A stretch of DNA of 64,000 nt from positions 10,147-74,146 of the forward strand of contig JAZOSU010000010.1 of assembly GCA_045657265.1 (NCBI GenBank), given 5' to 3'. The position numbers and the translations under genes were made by a program. The stretch is from RGIG9041 sp045657265. GTDB taxonomy: Bacteria > Bacillota > Clostridia > Oscillospirales > QAKW01. Of the stretch, positions 17,656 to 26,173 are shown piece after piece. Position 1 is the stretch's first letter. Each line of letters starts with the position of its first letter. The notes beneath the pieces are model-generated. The model had not been told where the DNA came from, made no database searches, and was given only the letters and a program-made list of their open reading frames with translations.

Positions 17656-17922
17656 ATGAATATATTGTCGATTTTGTATTTGATTGTTGATATTGCAATT
17701 GAGTTTTTTGAATGGGTTCTGATTATTTATTGTGTATCTTCATGGGTAATAAGAGATCCTTTTAATAAATTTATGAGCATTTTATCAGCGATTGTTGATC
17801 CTGTATTGGATCCAATAAGAGTGGTGCTTGATAAAATTACTTTTCTTAAAGGCATACCTATAGATTTTTCTGTTCTTGTAGCTTTTTTGCTTTGTAATGC
17901 TATTAGATCTATTATTTTTTAA
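17656..17922 (+). CDS. yggT: YggT family membrane protein
   Basis: An 88-residue integral membrane protein (YlmG in Bacillus) with two hydrophobic segments, about residues 3-28 and 65-88, joined by a loop with the family signature DPFNKFMSILSAIVDPVLDPIR. Function in bacteria is not settled; its constant place in the division cluster suggests a role near the septum or in envelope organisation. No clear ribosome binding site precedes the ATG, which lies two bases after the sepF stop, so translation is probably coupled. Confidence 0.9.
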   Translation: MNILSILYLIVDIAIEFFEWVLIIYCVSSWVIRDPFNKFMSILSAIVDPVLDPIRVVLDKITFLKGIPIDFSVLVAFLLCNAIRSIIF

Positions 17923-17924
17923 CT

Positions 17925-18662
17925 ATGGATAGTAATGATATTTTATTGTCAAAAACCAAAAACTTGATTTTGGCTGTTAATCGTGGTCGACCTTTTGCTT
18001 TTACGGATTTTTTAAGTTTTGAAGAACAAAAAATTGTTGAAAATTACTTCAAAAGCAATAAAATGCAGTTTGTGTCTTATGGTGGATTTGATGATGCAGA
18101 ACGTTTAATTTTTGCTCTGTATTCGGATTTTGAGCCATTAAAATCAGATTATCCGTTGATTTCAATTACTTTTGAAATTCCTTCTAAAGCAAAAATTGAG
18201 CATAGAGATGTTTTAGGTGCACTTATGTCTCTTGGAATTAAAAGAGAGATGATAGGGGATATAATTTTTTATCAGAGTAAGTGTATCTTTTTTGTGCTGA
18301 GTAAGATTGCTGAATATTTACTATTCAATTTTACTTCTGTCAAAAATATTACAGTCTCGCCTTGTGTTTATGGTGAGGAAATTATTTTTAAACGCGATTT
18401 TGAGGAATATGACGTGATTTGTACTTCAATGAGACTTGATTGTGTCTTGAGTGAAATTTTATGTTATTCTCGCAGCAAAACTTGTGACGTTATTGAAAGC
18501 GGTCTTGTTTATCTTAATGGGTTACAGATGATTAAGAAAGATAAACAATTGCAAGAAGGTGACGTTTTTTCTGTAAGAAAAAAAGGTAAATATAAAATTG
18601 ATTCCGTGGTTGGCAAAACTAAAAAAGATAGAATTAAATTAAAAATATTTAAATATATATAG
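17925..18662 (+). CDS. ylmH: YlmH-like S4-domain RNA-binding protein
   Basis: A 245-residue YlmH homologue. The N-terminal 170 residues form the YlmH-specific region (FLSFEEQKIVENYF, LGALMSLGIKREMIGDI), and an S4 RNA-binding domain covers about 172-235 (SMRLDCVLSEILCYSRSKTCDVIESG). Family members are linked to ribosome-associated processes and sit between yggT and divIVA, as here. The start ATG is two bases after the yggT stop without a clear ribosome binding site. Confidence 0.92.
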   Translation: MDSNDILLSKTKNLILAVNRGRPFAFTDFLSFEEQKIVENYFKSNKMQFVSYGGFDDAERLIFALYSDFEPLKSDYPLISITFEIPSKAKIEHRDVLGALMSLGIKREMIGDIIFYQSKCIFFVLSKIAEYLLFNFTSVKNITVSPCVYGEEIIFKRDFEEYDVICTSMRLDCVLSEILCYSRSKTCDVIESGLVYLNGLQMIKKDKQLQEGDVFSVRKKGKYKIDSVVGKTKKDRIKLKIFKYI

Positions 18663-18672
18663 GAGATTTGGA

Positions 18673-19527
18673 ATGATAAAACCTAATGAAATCAGAACAA
18701 CTGAATTTGATATGAGCGTAATTGGCGGTTATAAACGTGAAAGTGTTGATGTTTTTTTCAATTCTGTTGTTAACGACTATGAAAAACTTTATAATGAAAA
18801 TTCAGAACTTGTGCAGAAATTAAAAGTTTGCATTGAGAAAATTGAAGAATATCAAAAAGATGAAAAGTTTTTGAAAGCTGCAATTATTAATGCCGAAAAA
18901 CTCAATGAGAATTCTTTGAAAGATATTGAAGCAAGAGAAAAAGAAATAGAAAATGCTGCTAAAGAAAAAGCTTCTAATATTATTGAAACTGCAAAAATTG
19001 AAGCTGAAAATATATTGAAAACTGCAAGAATTGAAGCCGCCGAAGCTATCCGCATCTGTGAAATAGAAAGCGCAGAAAAAATTTCTGAAATAAATGCAGG
19101 CGTTGAAATTGAAAACGAAAAACTTCAGGCTATCAAAAAAGAGGTTTCTGATTTTAAAGAAAGCGTTTTGAAACTTTATAAAGAACATCTCAATTCGCTT
19201 TCTAAACTTCCTGAATTCGTTCCGGAAAATAAAAAATCTGTTGCGGAACCAGTTAATGTTGCGGAACCATCTGAAGCAGAAATTGAAAATGAAGTTGTTT
19301 CACAGCCAGAAACTGTACAGGAAGTAGTTGGCGAAGAATATTCTGAAGATGCTATTGAGTCAGAACAAGAAACAAGTCTTATTCATGATTCACAAGGAGA
19401 AAAAACAGCTGAGTTTGTGATTGATAAAAAAGCCGATACAAAAGATAAAACTGATACGTTTGAAAAGAACTTCAAATTTCAGGGACTTAAATTCGGCGCT
19501 GATTTTGATATAAGAAACGACAAATGA
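18673..19527 (+). CDS. divIVA: DivIVA-like coiled-coil protein
   Basis: A 284-residue DivIVA family protein that would mark negatively curved membrane at poles and septum. The N-terminal lipid-binding domain shows the family pattern (IRTTEFDMSVIGGYKRESVDVFF, residues 7-29). A long coiled coil rich in Glu, Ala, Lys and Ile follows (about 35-175), containing imperfect IxxAKIEAENIL-type repeats. The C-terminal 90 residues are acidic and low-complexity. AGGAG precedes the ATG at 18673. It ends the ylm cluster and overlaps lspA by 4 bases. Confidence 0.9.
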   Translation: MIKPNEIRTTEFDMSVIGGYKRESVDVFFNSVVNDYEKLYNENSELVQKLKVCIEKIEEYQKDEKFLKAAIINAEKLNENSLKDIEAREKEIENAAKEKASNIIETAKIEAENILKTARIEAAEAIRICEIESAEKISEINAGVEIENEKLQAIKKEVSDFKESVLKLYKEHLNSLSKLPEFVPENKKSVAEPVNVAEPSEAEIENEVVSQPETVQEVVGEEYSEDAIESEQETSLIHDSQGEKTAEFVIDKKADTKDKTDTFEKNFKFQGLKFGADFDIRNDK

Positions 19528-20033
19528 TAAAGTTTTTATATTCCAAAAGTAAATTATTATTTAATTTTTTGTGGGTCGCATTAACTTTACTTATAGTTTT
19601 TATTGATCAAATAACAAAGAGTCTGGTGGTTTCCAATATGGAATTGTATGATGAGATTAAAGTAATTGATGGTTTCTTTAATCTGTATTATGTTCGAAAT
19701 CCCGGCGCTGGTTTAGGACTTCTTGCTAATGCAAGATGGCTTTTTATGTTTTTTACTTCGTTCGTTATAGTTTTTGCGATTGTTTTGCTCATAAAGAATT
19801 ATTTTTCTCATTCATTGTCTTTTTTTGCTATTGTATTTATATTATCAGGCGGAATTGGTAATATGATTGACAGGATATTTTATGGTTCTGTTGTTGATTT
19901 CTTTCAATTCCAAATCAAATATTTTGATTTTATTTTCAATGTTGCTGATGTTTTTGTTACTTTCGGTACGATAATGTTTGTAATTTACTATATTTTTCTC
20001 TACGAAGATAAAAAGGTGAAAAATAATGATTGA
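19524..20033 (+). CDS. lspA: Lipoprotein signal peptidase (signal peptidase II)
   Basis: LspA (169 residues) cleaves the signal peptide of prolipoproteins in the membrane. Four hydrophobic segments are visible at about 14-30, 70-90, 97-112 and 138-160. The two catalytic aspartates are D116 (GNMIDRI) and D142 (FNVADVF). The motif that usually reads NxGAAF is here NPGAGLGLL (from N59), with Gly for the second Ala and Leu for Phe. The start overlaps divIVA by 4 bases and the end overlaps rluD by 8. The lspA-rluD pair is common in Firmicutes. Confidence 0.95.
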   Translation: MIKFLYSKSKLLFNFLWVALTLLIVFIDQITKSLVVSNMELYDEIKVIDGFFNLYYVRNPGAGLGLLANARWLFMFFTSFVIVFAIVLLIKNYFSHSLSFFAIVFILSGGIGNMIDRIFYGSVVDFFQFQIKYFDFIFNVADVFVTFGTIMFVIYYIFLYEDKKVKNND

Positions 20034-20961
20034 TGATTATCAGGAACACATGAATTTCACTGTAAAGCAAAACGACTTAACACGTGTAGATAAGCTTATT
20101 TCACAGTGTTTACAGGATTTCACCCGTTCAAAGATATGTTCTTTTATTGATTCGGGCTATGTTTTGGTTAACGGTGAAAAAACAGAGAAGAAATATAAAG
20201 TAAAGCTTGACGACGTTATTGATATTTATGTACCATATCCTCAAGAATACGAAGTTAAAGCCGAAAATATTGACCTTGATATAATTTTTGAGGATGACGA
20301 TATAATTGTTGTTAATAAACCGAAAGGTATGGTTGTTCATCCTGCTCACGGCAATATGAATGGCACTCTTGTTAACGCTCTTTTATGTCATTGTAAAGAT
20401 AGTTTATCAGGTATTAACGGAATAATGAGACCGGGCATCGTTCATAGAATAGATAAAGATACAAGCGGTTTACTTGTTGTGGCTAAAAATGATGTTGCTC
20501 ATAATGCTCTTGCTCTTCAGTTTCATGATCATTCTATTGAAAGGGAATACAGAACTGTTGTTTTTGGATCTGTCAAAGAAGAACGCGGCACGGTAGATAA
20601 GCCCATTGGTAGACATCCTACTGATAGAAAAAAGATGTCTTGCAATGCCAATTCATCTAAAAGAGCTGTTACTCACTATGAAGTTATTGAACGATATAAC
20701 GGTTTTACATATCTTAAATGTAATTTAGAAACAGGCAGAACTCATCAGATTAGAGTCCATATGTCAAATATCGGTCATTTTGTTATAGGAGATATGGTGT
20801 ATGGACGGAAAATAGATAAAATTAATGTTGATTTTGAAGGTCAATGTCTACATGCTAAAACGCTTGGATTTATTCATCCTACAAAAGGGGAATTTTGCAG
20901 ATTTGATAGTGAACTTCCTGAATATTTCGACAATATTCTTTCTAAAATTAATGGTATTTAA
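20026..20961 (+). CDS. rluD: RluA-family 23S rRNA/tRNA pseudouridine synthase
   Basis: A 311-residue pseudouridine synthase with an N-terminal S4 domain (about 18-75, RVDKLISQCLQDFTRSKICSFI) and the RluA/RluD catalytic domain. Catalytic Asp143 lies in HRIDKDTSG; the family motifs VVNKPKGMVVHPAHG and ETGRTHQIRVHM are intact. The start at 20026 has AGGTGA upstream and overlaps lspA by 8 bases. The exact target uridine is not decidable; the symbol follows the closest well-known family type with an S4 domain. It ends the operon that begins at miaB. Confidence 0.92.
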   Translation: MIDDYQEHMNFTVKQNDLTRVDKLISQCLQDFTRSKICSFIDSGYVLVNGEKTEKKYKVKLDDVIDIYVPYPQEYEVKAENIDLDIIFEDDDIIVVNKPKGMVVHPAHGNMNGTLVNALLCHCKDSLSGINGIMRPGIVHRIDKDTSGLLVVAKNDVAHNALALQFHDHSIEREYRTVVFGSVKEERGTVDKPIGRHPTDRKKMSCNANSSKRAVTHYEVIERYNGFTYLKCNLETGRTHQIRVHMSNIGHFVIGDMVYGRKIDKINVDFEGQCLHAKTLGFIHPTKGEFCRFDSELPEYFDNILSKINGI

Positions 20962-20990
20962 ATAAGCTGCAATTTGTGGCTTATTTTTTA
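20961..20990 (+). terminator. Probable intrinsic terminator after rluD
   Basis: AATAAGC (20961-20967) pairs with GCTTATT (20979-20985) around an 11-base loop and is followed by a T-rich run. The stem is short (7 bp) and starts at the last base of the rluD stop codon, so strength is moderate. Confidence 0.6.
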
Positions 20991-21017
20991 TTTTTTACAT
21001 TAATTTTGCAATTGCTA

Positions 21018-21046
21018 TTTACAAATATATTATAATTTTATATTAT
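21018..21046 (+). promoter_or_regulatory. Candidate promoter of the pyrH-to-dnaE operon
   Basis: TTTACA (21018-21023), 17-bp spacer, TATTAT (21041-21046). A perfect TATAAT at 21031-21036 is also present, but only with a poorly spaced TTGCAA (19 bp). Either way the 141-bp gap between rluD and pyrH holds a promoter, with about 50 bases of leader. Nothing else is recognisable in this gap. Confidence 0.55.
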
Positions 21047-21102
21047 TATATAGATAATGGAATTTTATAGTCAAAAACTAATATATTTAAAGGAGTAGTA
21101 AA

Positions 21103-21837
21103 ATGGCTGATAAACTTGCATACAAAAGAATTTTATTAAAATTAAGCGGAGAGGCTTTGTCCGGCTCAAAACCGACAGGCATTGATTTTGATTACGTTCT
21201 TGAAGTTTCAAAAACTATCAAGAAATGTGTTGATCTTGGTGCGCAGATTTCTATCGTTGTTGGTGGCGGCAACTATTGGAGAGGTCGTAGTAATCAGAAT
21301 ATGGACCGTACAAGAGCAGATCATATTGGTATGCTCGCTACTGCAATGAATGCTCTTACATTGCTTGACGGTCTTACTCAGGTTGGTGTTGATGCAAGAG
21401 TTCAAACTGCAATAGAAATGCGTCAGATTGCAGAACCTTATATTAGAAACAGAGCAGTCCGTCATCTTGAAAAAGGCAGAGTTGTTATTTTTGGATGCGG
21501 AACAGGTAATCCGTTCTTTTCAACAGATACTTGTGCAGCACTTCGTGCAGCTGAAATTGATGCAGATATTATTTTTAAAGCTACTAATGTTGACGGCGTT
21601 TATACTGCCGACCCCAAAACTAATCCCGATGCTAAAAAATATCTCGAGCTTAGCTTTATAGATGTTTTGAAAAACGAACTCAAGGTAATGGATATGCCTG
21701 CTGCTGCAATGTGCAACGACAATAATATCCCGATTTTAGTATTCGACCTTTCTGATCCCGAAAATATTATTCGAGCTCTTGAAGGTGAAAAAATAGGTAC
21801 AATTGTTCATAAAGGAGGAACTACACATGTCAAATAA
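21103..21837 (+). CDS. pyrH: UMP kinase
   Basis: Bacterial UMP kinase of the amino-acid-kinase fold (244 residues) making UDP for nucleic acids and cell-wall sugars. Motifs: KLSGEALSG near the N-terminus, VVGGGNYWRGR, DHIGMLATAMNAL, GCGTGNPFFSTDTCAALRA, and KATNVDGVYTADP. AAAGGAG precedes the ATG. Its last 11 bases overlap the frr start. The usual upstream partners rpsB and tsf are not present; rluD precedes instead. Confidence 0.98.
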   Translation: MADKLAYKRILLKLSGEALSGSKPTGIDFDYVLEVSKTIKKCVDLGAQISIVVGGGNYWRGRSNQNMDRTRADHIGMLATAMNALTLLDGLTQVGVDARVQTAIEMRQIAEPYIRNRAVRHLEKGRVVIFGCGTGNPFFSTDTCAALRAAEIDADIIFKATNVDGVYTADPKTNPDAKKYLELSFIDVLKNELKVMDMPAAAMCNDNNIPILVFDLSDPENIIRALEGEKIGTIVHKGGTTHVK

Positions 21838-22381
21838 ATATCCTGAAATTGACACAAAAATGAATAAAGCGGTTGCTGTTTTGAATGAGCAGCTCCATAC
21901 TGTAAGAGCTGGCAGAGCTAATCCTGCTGTTCTTGATAAAATAAGAGTTGAGTATTATGGCACACCTTCTAAAATTAATGAGGTTGCTGCTATTAGTGTT
22001 CCCGAACCGAGAATGCTTGTTATTCAGCCTTGGGATGCAAGTCTTATAAAAGAAATTGAAAAAGCTATACAAACTTCAGATATTGGTATTAATCCCGCAA
22101 ACGATGGTAAAGTAATTCGTCTTCTTTTCCCGCAGCCTACTGAAGAACGTAGAAAAGAACTTGTTAAAGAATCTAAAAAATACGGTGAAGATGCTAAAGT
22201 AGCTATCAGAAACATTAGACGTGATTTTATAGATAAATTTAAGAAAATGCAGAAAAATAATGAAATTACTGAAGATGATTTGAAGAACTCTGAAACAGAT
22301 ATTCAGAAAATGACTGATAATTTTATTAAAGAAATCGATGCTATTATTTCAGATAAAGAAAAGGAAATAATGGCTGTTTAA
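21827..22381 (+). CDS. frr: Ribosome recycling factor
   Basis: RRF (184 residues) splits post-termination ribosomes with EF-G. The three-helix body carries the conserved LHTVRAGRANPAVLDKIRVEYYG, the beta domain VPEPRMLVIQPWD, and LLFPQPTEERRKELVK, and the C-terminal helix ends with DKEKEIMAV. The start is ATG 21827 with AAAGGAGG upstream, inside the last codons of pyrH (11-base overlap). An in-frame ATG at 21803 would add eight residues and is not needed. pyrH-frr-uppS-cdsA is a conserved order. Confidence 0.98.
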   Translation: MSNKYPEIDTKMNKAVAVLNEQLHTVRAGRANPAVLDKIRVEYYGTPSKINEVAAISVPEPRMLVIQPWDASLIKEIEKAIQTSDIGINPANDGKVIRLLFPQPTEERRKELVKESKKYGEDAKVAIRNIRRDFIDKFKKMQKNNEITEDDLKNSETDIQKMTDNFIKEIDAIISDKEKEIMAV

Positions 22382-22394
22382 GGAGTATTAATTT

Positions 22395-23132
22395 ATGCCT
22401 GTTTTGAATAAACAGTTTAATAAAGCTGACCGTAGTTGTCTTCCAAACCATGTAGGTATAATTATGGATGGTAATGGTCGTTGGGCGAAAAAACGTGGTC
22501 TTCCGAGAACGGCAGGCCATGCTGTTGGTGTTAAAGTTTTCAAAAAAATAGTATACTATGCAAAAGATATGGGTATAAAAAATCTTACCGCGTATGCATT
22601 TTCTACAGAAAATTGGAAACGGCCAAAAGAAGAAGTTGATGTAATTATGTCACTTCTTGACCAACTTATTGATGAGTCTATTAACGAACTTTTAGATCTT
22701 AAAGTCCGAATTCGTTTTTTGGGTGAGAGAACTAATATCAGTGAAGCATTACTTAAAAAAATTGACTACGTAACAGAAATATCAAAAGAATATACTGATA
22801 CAACTCTTAATATTGCCTTGAATTACGGTGGACAGCAAGAAATTGTAAAAGCTGTTAAAAGCATTTCAAATAAATTAAAAAACGGCGAAATTACCGAAGA
22901 GGAAATCACTACAGAACTTATCGGTAAAAATTTATTTTTTGATGACTTGGATGCGGTTGATTTAATTATCAGACCAAGCGGCGAATTCAGATTATCAAAC
23001 TTTTTACTTTGGCAGTCAGCTTATTCTGAATTCTGGTTTTCAGATGTTCTTTGGCCCGATTTTAAACCTGAACATTTAGAACAGGCTATTTATGATTTTC
23101 AAAAAAGAAACAGGAGGTTTGGCGGATTATGA
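22395..23132 (+). CDS. uppS: Undecaprenyl diphosphate synthase
   Basis: UppS (245 residues) condenses FPP with eight IPP to give the lipid carrier for peptidoglycan. The catalytic motif HVGIIMDGNGRWAKKRGL has Asp25; GHAVGVK, TAYAFSTENWKRP, LNIALNYGGQQEI, DLIIRPSGEFRLSNFLLWQSAYSE pieces of the active site are intact. GGAG stands upstream of the start. The farnesyl diphosphate would come from IspA encoded at 55454. It overlaps cdsA by 4 bases (ATGA). Confidence 0.98.
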   Translation: MPVLNKQFNKADRSCLPNHVGIIMDGNGRWAKKRGLPRTAGHAVGVKVFKKIVYYAKDMGIKNLTAYAFSTENWKRPKEEVDVIMSLLDQLIDESINELLDLKVRIRFLGERTNISEALLKKIDYVTEISKEYTDTTLNIALNYGGQQEIVKAVKSISNKLKNGEITEEEITTELIGKNLFFDDLDAVDLIIRPSGEFRLSNFLLWQSAYSEFWFSDVLWPDFKPEHLEQAIYDFQKRNRRFGGL

Positions 23133-23977
23133 TTAAGAGTTTTTTAACTCGTTTATTCACTTCTTGTTTTATATTAATTATTTTTGCGGTTATCGTTGCT
23201 GCTTCATTTTTTGATTATGTATTTGAATTAACTATTTCTTTGCTTTCTGTTATGTGTGTTTATGAAGCTATAAATGCTATCGGCTTTTCTAAGAAGAAAA
23301 CTATTTTGGTTTCTTCTATGGCCTACGCCTTGTTAGTACCGCTTTCTTTCACATTAACAGAAAAAATAGGAAAAAGTCCCTATTATTTGGTTATAGTTTT
23401 AACATTTTTGTTTCTTATCAGTTTCATAAGTGTTGCTATGATTAACTATGAACTGGTTAAATTCAATGATGCGGCAACTATTACATTTGCTTCTTTGGTT
23501 ATAACGTGCTTTTTATCAAACATAATATTACTAAGACGTATACCGCAACATGGCTTGTTCTTAATGATACTTGCTATTGTATGTTTTTCTTGGTGTACAG
23601 ACATTTTTGCGTATCTTGTAGGTATGTGTATAGGTAAACATAAATTTGCACCAAATATCAGTCCGAAGAAAACTATTGAAGGGTCAATAGGCGGTATGCT
23701 GTTTTCTATTGTGGCTTCTGTTATTGCTTTTATTATTTATGAAAAGCTTACAGGATGTGTAATTAATTATCCCCTTGGTATTTTTTACGCTTTCTTATGT
23801 TCTATAATAGGACAGATAGGCGATCTTTCGTTTTCTTATATTAAAAGAAGTTACGGAATAAAGGATTTTGGTAAAATCCTTCCCGGACACGGCGGAGTTC
23901 TTGACAGACTTGATAGTCTTATTTTCCTTTGTCCGTTCCTTTATATGCTTACTACTTTTTATAACTTTATAAGTTAG
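23129..23977 (+). CDS. cdsA: Phosphatidate cytidylyltransferase
   Basis: CdsA (282 residues) makes CDP-diacylglycerol from phosphatidic acid and CTP, downstream of PlsC. About seven membrane segments are seen along the protein. The family signature near the C-terminus reads GDLSFSYIKRSYGIKDFGK followed by LPGHGGVLDRLDSL, with the metal-binding Asp residues present. An earlier conserved part is KHKFAPNISPKKTIEGSIGG. The start overlaps uppS by 4 bases; a GGAGG stands 8 bases upstream. Confidence 0.96.
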   Translation: MIKSFLTRLFTSCFILIIFAVIVAASFFDYVFELTISLLSVMCVYEAINAIGFSKKKTILVSSMAYALLVPLSFTLTEKIGKSPYYLVIVLTFLFLISFISVAMINYELVKFNDAATITFASLVITCFLSNIILLRRIPQHGLFLMILAIVCFSWCTDIFAYLVGMCIGKHKFAPNISPKKTIEGSIGGMLFSIVASVIAFIIYEKLTGCVINYPLGIFYAFLCSIIGQIGDLSFSYIKRSYGIKDFGKILPGHGGVLDRLDSLIFLCPFLYMLTTFYNFIS

Positions 23978-23986
23978 GGTTTTATT

Positions 23987-25126
23987 ATGATTTCTATTTC
24001 GATACTTGGGTCTACAGGTTCTATAGGAACGCAGACTCTGAATGTTTGCAGAGATCTGGATATAAAAGTTGATGCAATTTCTGCGTTTTCAAATATTGAT
24101 TTACTTGAAAAACAAGCAAGGGAGTTTGACGTTAAATTAGTTGGTGTTTACGACAAGGCGAAAGCTTATGAACTTCGTAAAAGACTTTCTGATACTGATA
24201 TCAAGGTTGTTCCTGGAGAAGAAGGTAATATCGCAGTTGCAACTTATGAAACATCAGATACCGTTGTTACTGCTATGTCAGGTATGATTGGTCTTGTACC
24301 TACAATATCGGCAATAAAAGCTAAAAAAAGAATTGCGCTTGCAAATAAGGAAACTCTCGTTTGCGCAGGTCATATTATTATGGATCTTGCCAAAGAATAC
24401 GGAGTTGATATTTTGCCTGTCGATTCTGAACATAGCGCAATATTTCAGTGTCTTAACGGCAAACAAGATAATAAAATCAAAAAAATTATTTTAACAGCAT
24501 CTGGCGGTCCTTTTTTTGGTAAAACAATTGAACAGCTGTCTGACATAAAAAAAGAAGATGCACTTAAACATCCGAACTGGTCAATGGGAAATAAGATTAC
24601 CATTGATAGTGCTACTTTAATGAACAAGGGTCTTGAAATGATTGAGGCTAAATGGTTGTTTGATGTGAGTCTTGATGATATTGAAGTTGTTATTCATAGG
24701 GAAAGTATTGTTCATTCAGCTGTGGAATTTGAAGATGATTCCGTTATAGCTCAACTTGGCGTTCCACAAATGTATTTGCCTATTAAATATGCTTTGACTT
24801 ATCCTCAGAGAGTTTCGAGCGGTAATCATAATCTTTCCTTGTTTGGTAAAAACTTGTCTTTTTTTGAACCTGACAGAAAAGTGTTTAAAGCGTTGGATAT
24901 TTGCATTAAAGCTTCAAAAATGGGCGGATTGTATCCGACAGTGATGAATTCAGCAAATGAAGAGGCAGTCGGATTATTTTTGAAAGATAAAATAAAGTTT
25001 ACCGAAATTACTGATTTTGTTGACAAAGCATTGGATGAGATAAAACCTGATTTTGATATTTTCAGCGTTGATTCAATTTTAAAAACTGATAAAATTACCC
25101 GCGAGTTTATCAATGATTTAATTTAG
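23987..25126 (+). CDS. dxr: 1-deoxy-D-xylulose 5-phosphate reductoisomerase
   Basis: Dxr (379 residues) converts DXP to MEP, the committed step of the non-mevalonate pathway, using NADPH. The nucleotide-binding motif ILGSTGSIGTQTL is at residues 5-17, ALANKETLVCAG lies in the middle, and the metal-binding part is LPVDSEHSAIFQ with the catalytic Asp and Glu. SGGPFFG and the flexible loop region HPNWSMGNKITIDSATLMNKGLE pieces follow. The substrate comes from Dxs encoded at 56335. Length and motifs are normal. Confidence 0.98.
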   Translation: MISISILGSTGSIGTQTLNVCRDLDIKVDAISAFSNIDLLEKQAREFDVKLVGVYDKAKAYELRKRLSDTDIKVVPGEEGNIAVATYETSDTVVTAMSGMIGLVPTISAIKAKKRIALANKETLVCAGHIIMDLAKEYGVDILPVDSEHSAIFQCLNGKQDNKIKKIILTASGGPFFGKTIEQLSDIKKEDALKHPNWSMGNKITIDSATLMNKGLEMIEAKWLFDVSLDDIEVVIHRESIVHSAVEFEDDSVIAQLGVPQMYLPIKYALTYPQRVSSGNHNLSLFGKNLSFFEPDRKVFKALDICIKASKMGGLYPTVMNSANEEAVGLFLKDKIKFTEITDFVDKALDEIKPDFDIFSVDSILKTDKITREFINDLI

Positions 25127-25133
25127 GAGTAAT

Positions 25134-26162
25134 ATGCAAACATTTATAAATATTTTAGTTACTGTTCTTGTGTTTGGATTTCTTATCCTTGCACATGAAG
25201 CCGGTCATTTTTTTATGGCTAAGCTTTTCAAAGTTAAAGTTAATGAATTTGCGATTGGTATGGGCCCTGCTATTTTTAAAAAGCAGGGCAAGTCTACTTT
25301 ATACAGTATAAGAGCATTGCCTATTGGCGGTTATGTACAGATGGATGGGGAAGACGGTAACGGTGAATCTGAACATTCATTTAATAAGAAAGCTTACTGG
25401 AAACGTTTTCTTATACTTGTAACCGGTGCGCTTATGAATATTTTCTTGGGCTTTGTTTTAATTTGTATTGTTAACTCTCAAGTTAAAAATTTGCCTACAA
25501 CTGTCGTCGGAGCTTTTTTGGAAGATTCTACATCAAATTTATCCGGACTTCAGGTTGATGATGAAATTATAAAAATTAATAAGTATGGCATTAATAGTTA
25601 TTTAGATATTTCGTATGCTCTCTCAACTGCAGGAACTGATCCTGTTGATGTTCTTGTGGTCAGAGATGGTAATGAACAAATTCTGAAAGATGTTGTTTTT
25701 CCAATTGAAAAAGATGAAAATATTGGTGAATATTTAACAGTTGATTTTCAGGTGTATGGCGAAAAACGTTCTTTTATAAGTACAATTAAATATTCTTTTG
25801 AATGGACCATCTCTATTTCTAAATCAATTTATTCGTTTTTTGGTTCTCTTTTTACAGGAAAAGCGGATGTTTCTCAGGTTTCAGGACCTGTTGGTACTAC
25901 TGTTGCCATAGGTGAAAGTGTTAAGTATGGTCTTGATTCATTACTTCTTATTGTTGCATTGATTTCTATAAATTTAGGAATTGTTAATTTATTGCCGTTT
26001 CCTGCGCTTGATGGTGGAAGAACGCTTTTACTTGCCGTTGAAGCTATAAGACGTAAACCACTTGGAGAAAAGGTTGAAGTTGCTATCAACGCGGTCGGTA
26101 TGATTATTTTGTTTGGTCTTATGATTATTGTTTCCATTAAGGATGTATTTAATTTGTTTTGA
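25134..26162 (+). CDS. rseP: Site-2 intramembrane zinc metalloprotease RseP-like
   Basis: A 342-residue site-2 protease (RasP in Bacillus) that cuts anti-sigma factors and signal peptides in the membrane. The zinc motif HEAGH is H21-E22-xx-H25 in the first membrane segment; a single PDZ domain covers about 115-190 (LSGLQVDDEIIKIN); the third motif PALDGGRTL is in the C-terminal membrane part, with the final segment near 320-338. The usual order cdsA-dxr-rseP-ispG is kept. Substrates are not known here. Confidence 0.95.
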   Translation: MQTFINILVTVLVFGFLILAHEAGHFFMAKLFKVKVNEFAIGMGPAIFKKQGKSTLYSIRALPIGGYVQMDGEDGNGESEHSFNKKAYWKRFLILVTGALMNIFLGFVLICIVNSQVKNLPTTVVGAFLEDSTSNLSGLQVDDEIIKINKYGINSYLDISYALSTAGTDPVDVLVVRDGNEQILKDVVFPIEKDENIGEYLTVDFQVYGEKRSFISTIKYSFEWTISISKSIYSFFGSLFTGKADVSQVSGPVGTTVAIGESVKYGLDSLLLIVALISINLGIVNLLPFPALDGGRTLLLAVEAIRRKPLGEKVEVAINAVGMIILFGLMIIVSIKDVFNLF

Positions 26163-26173
26163 GGTAACTTGAT

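Noticed and set aside
18820..19188. Phe-rich minus-strand frame of 122 codons
   Set aside because: It is the complement of the Glu/Lys/Ala-rich DivIVA coiled coil (GAA and AAA read as TTC and TTT), so its open length is due to composition.
20962..21102. Possible leader RNA or small gene between rluD and pyrH
   Set aside because: Apart from a terminator and promoter-like hexamers the gap is plain AT-rich sequence with no hairpin near pyrH and no reading frame with a ribosome binding site.
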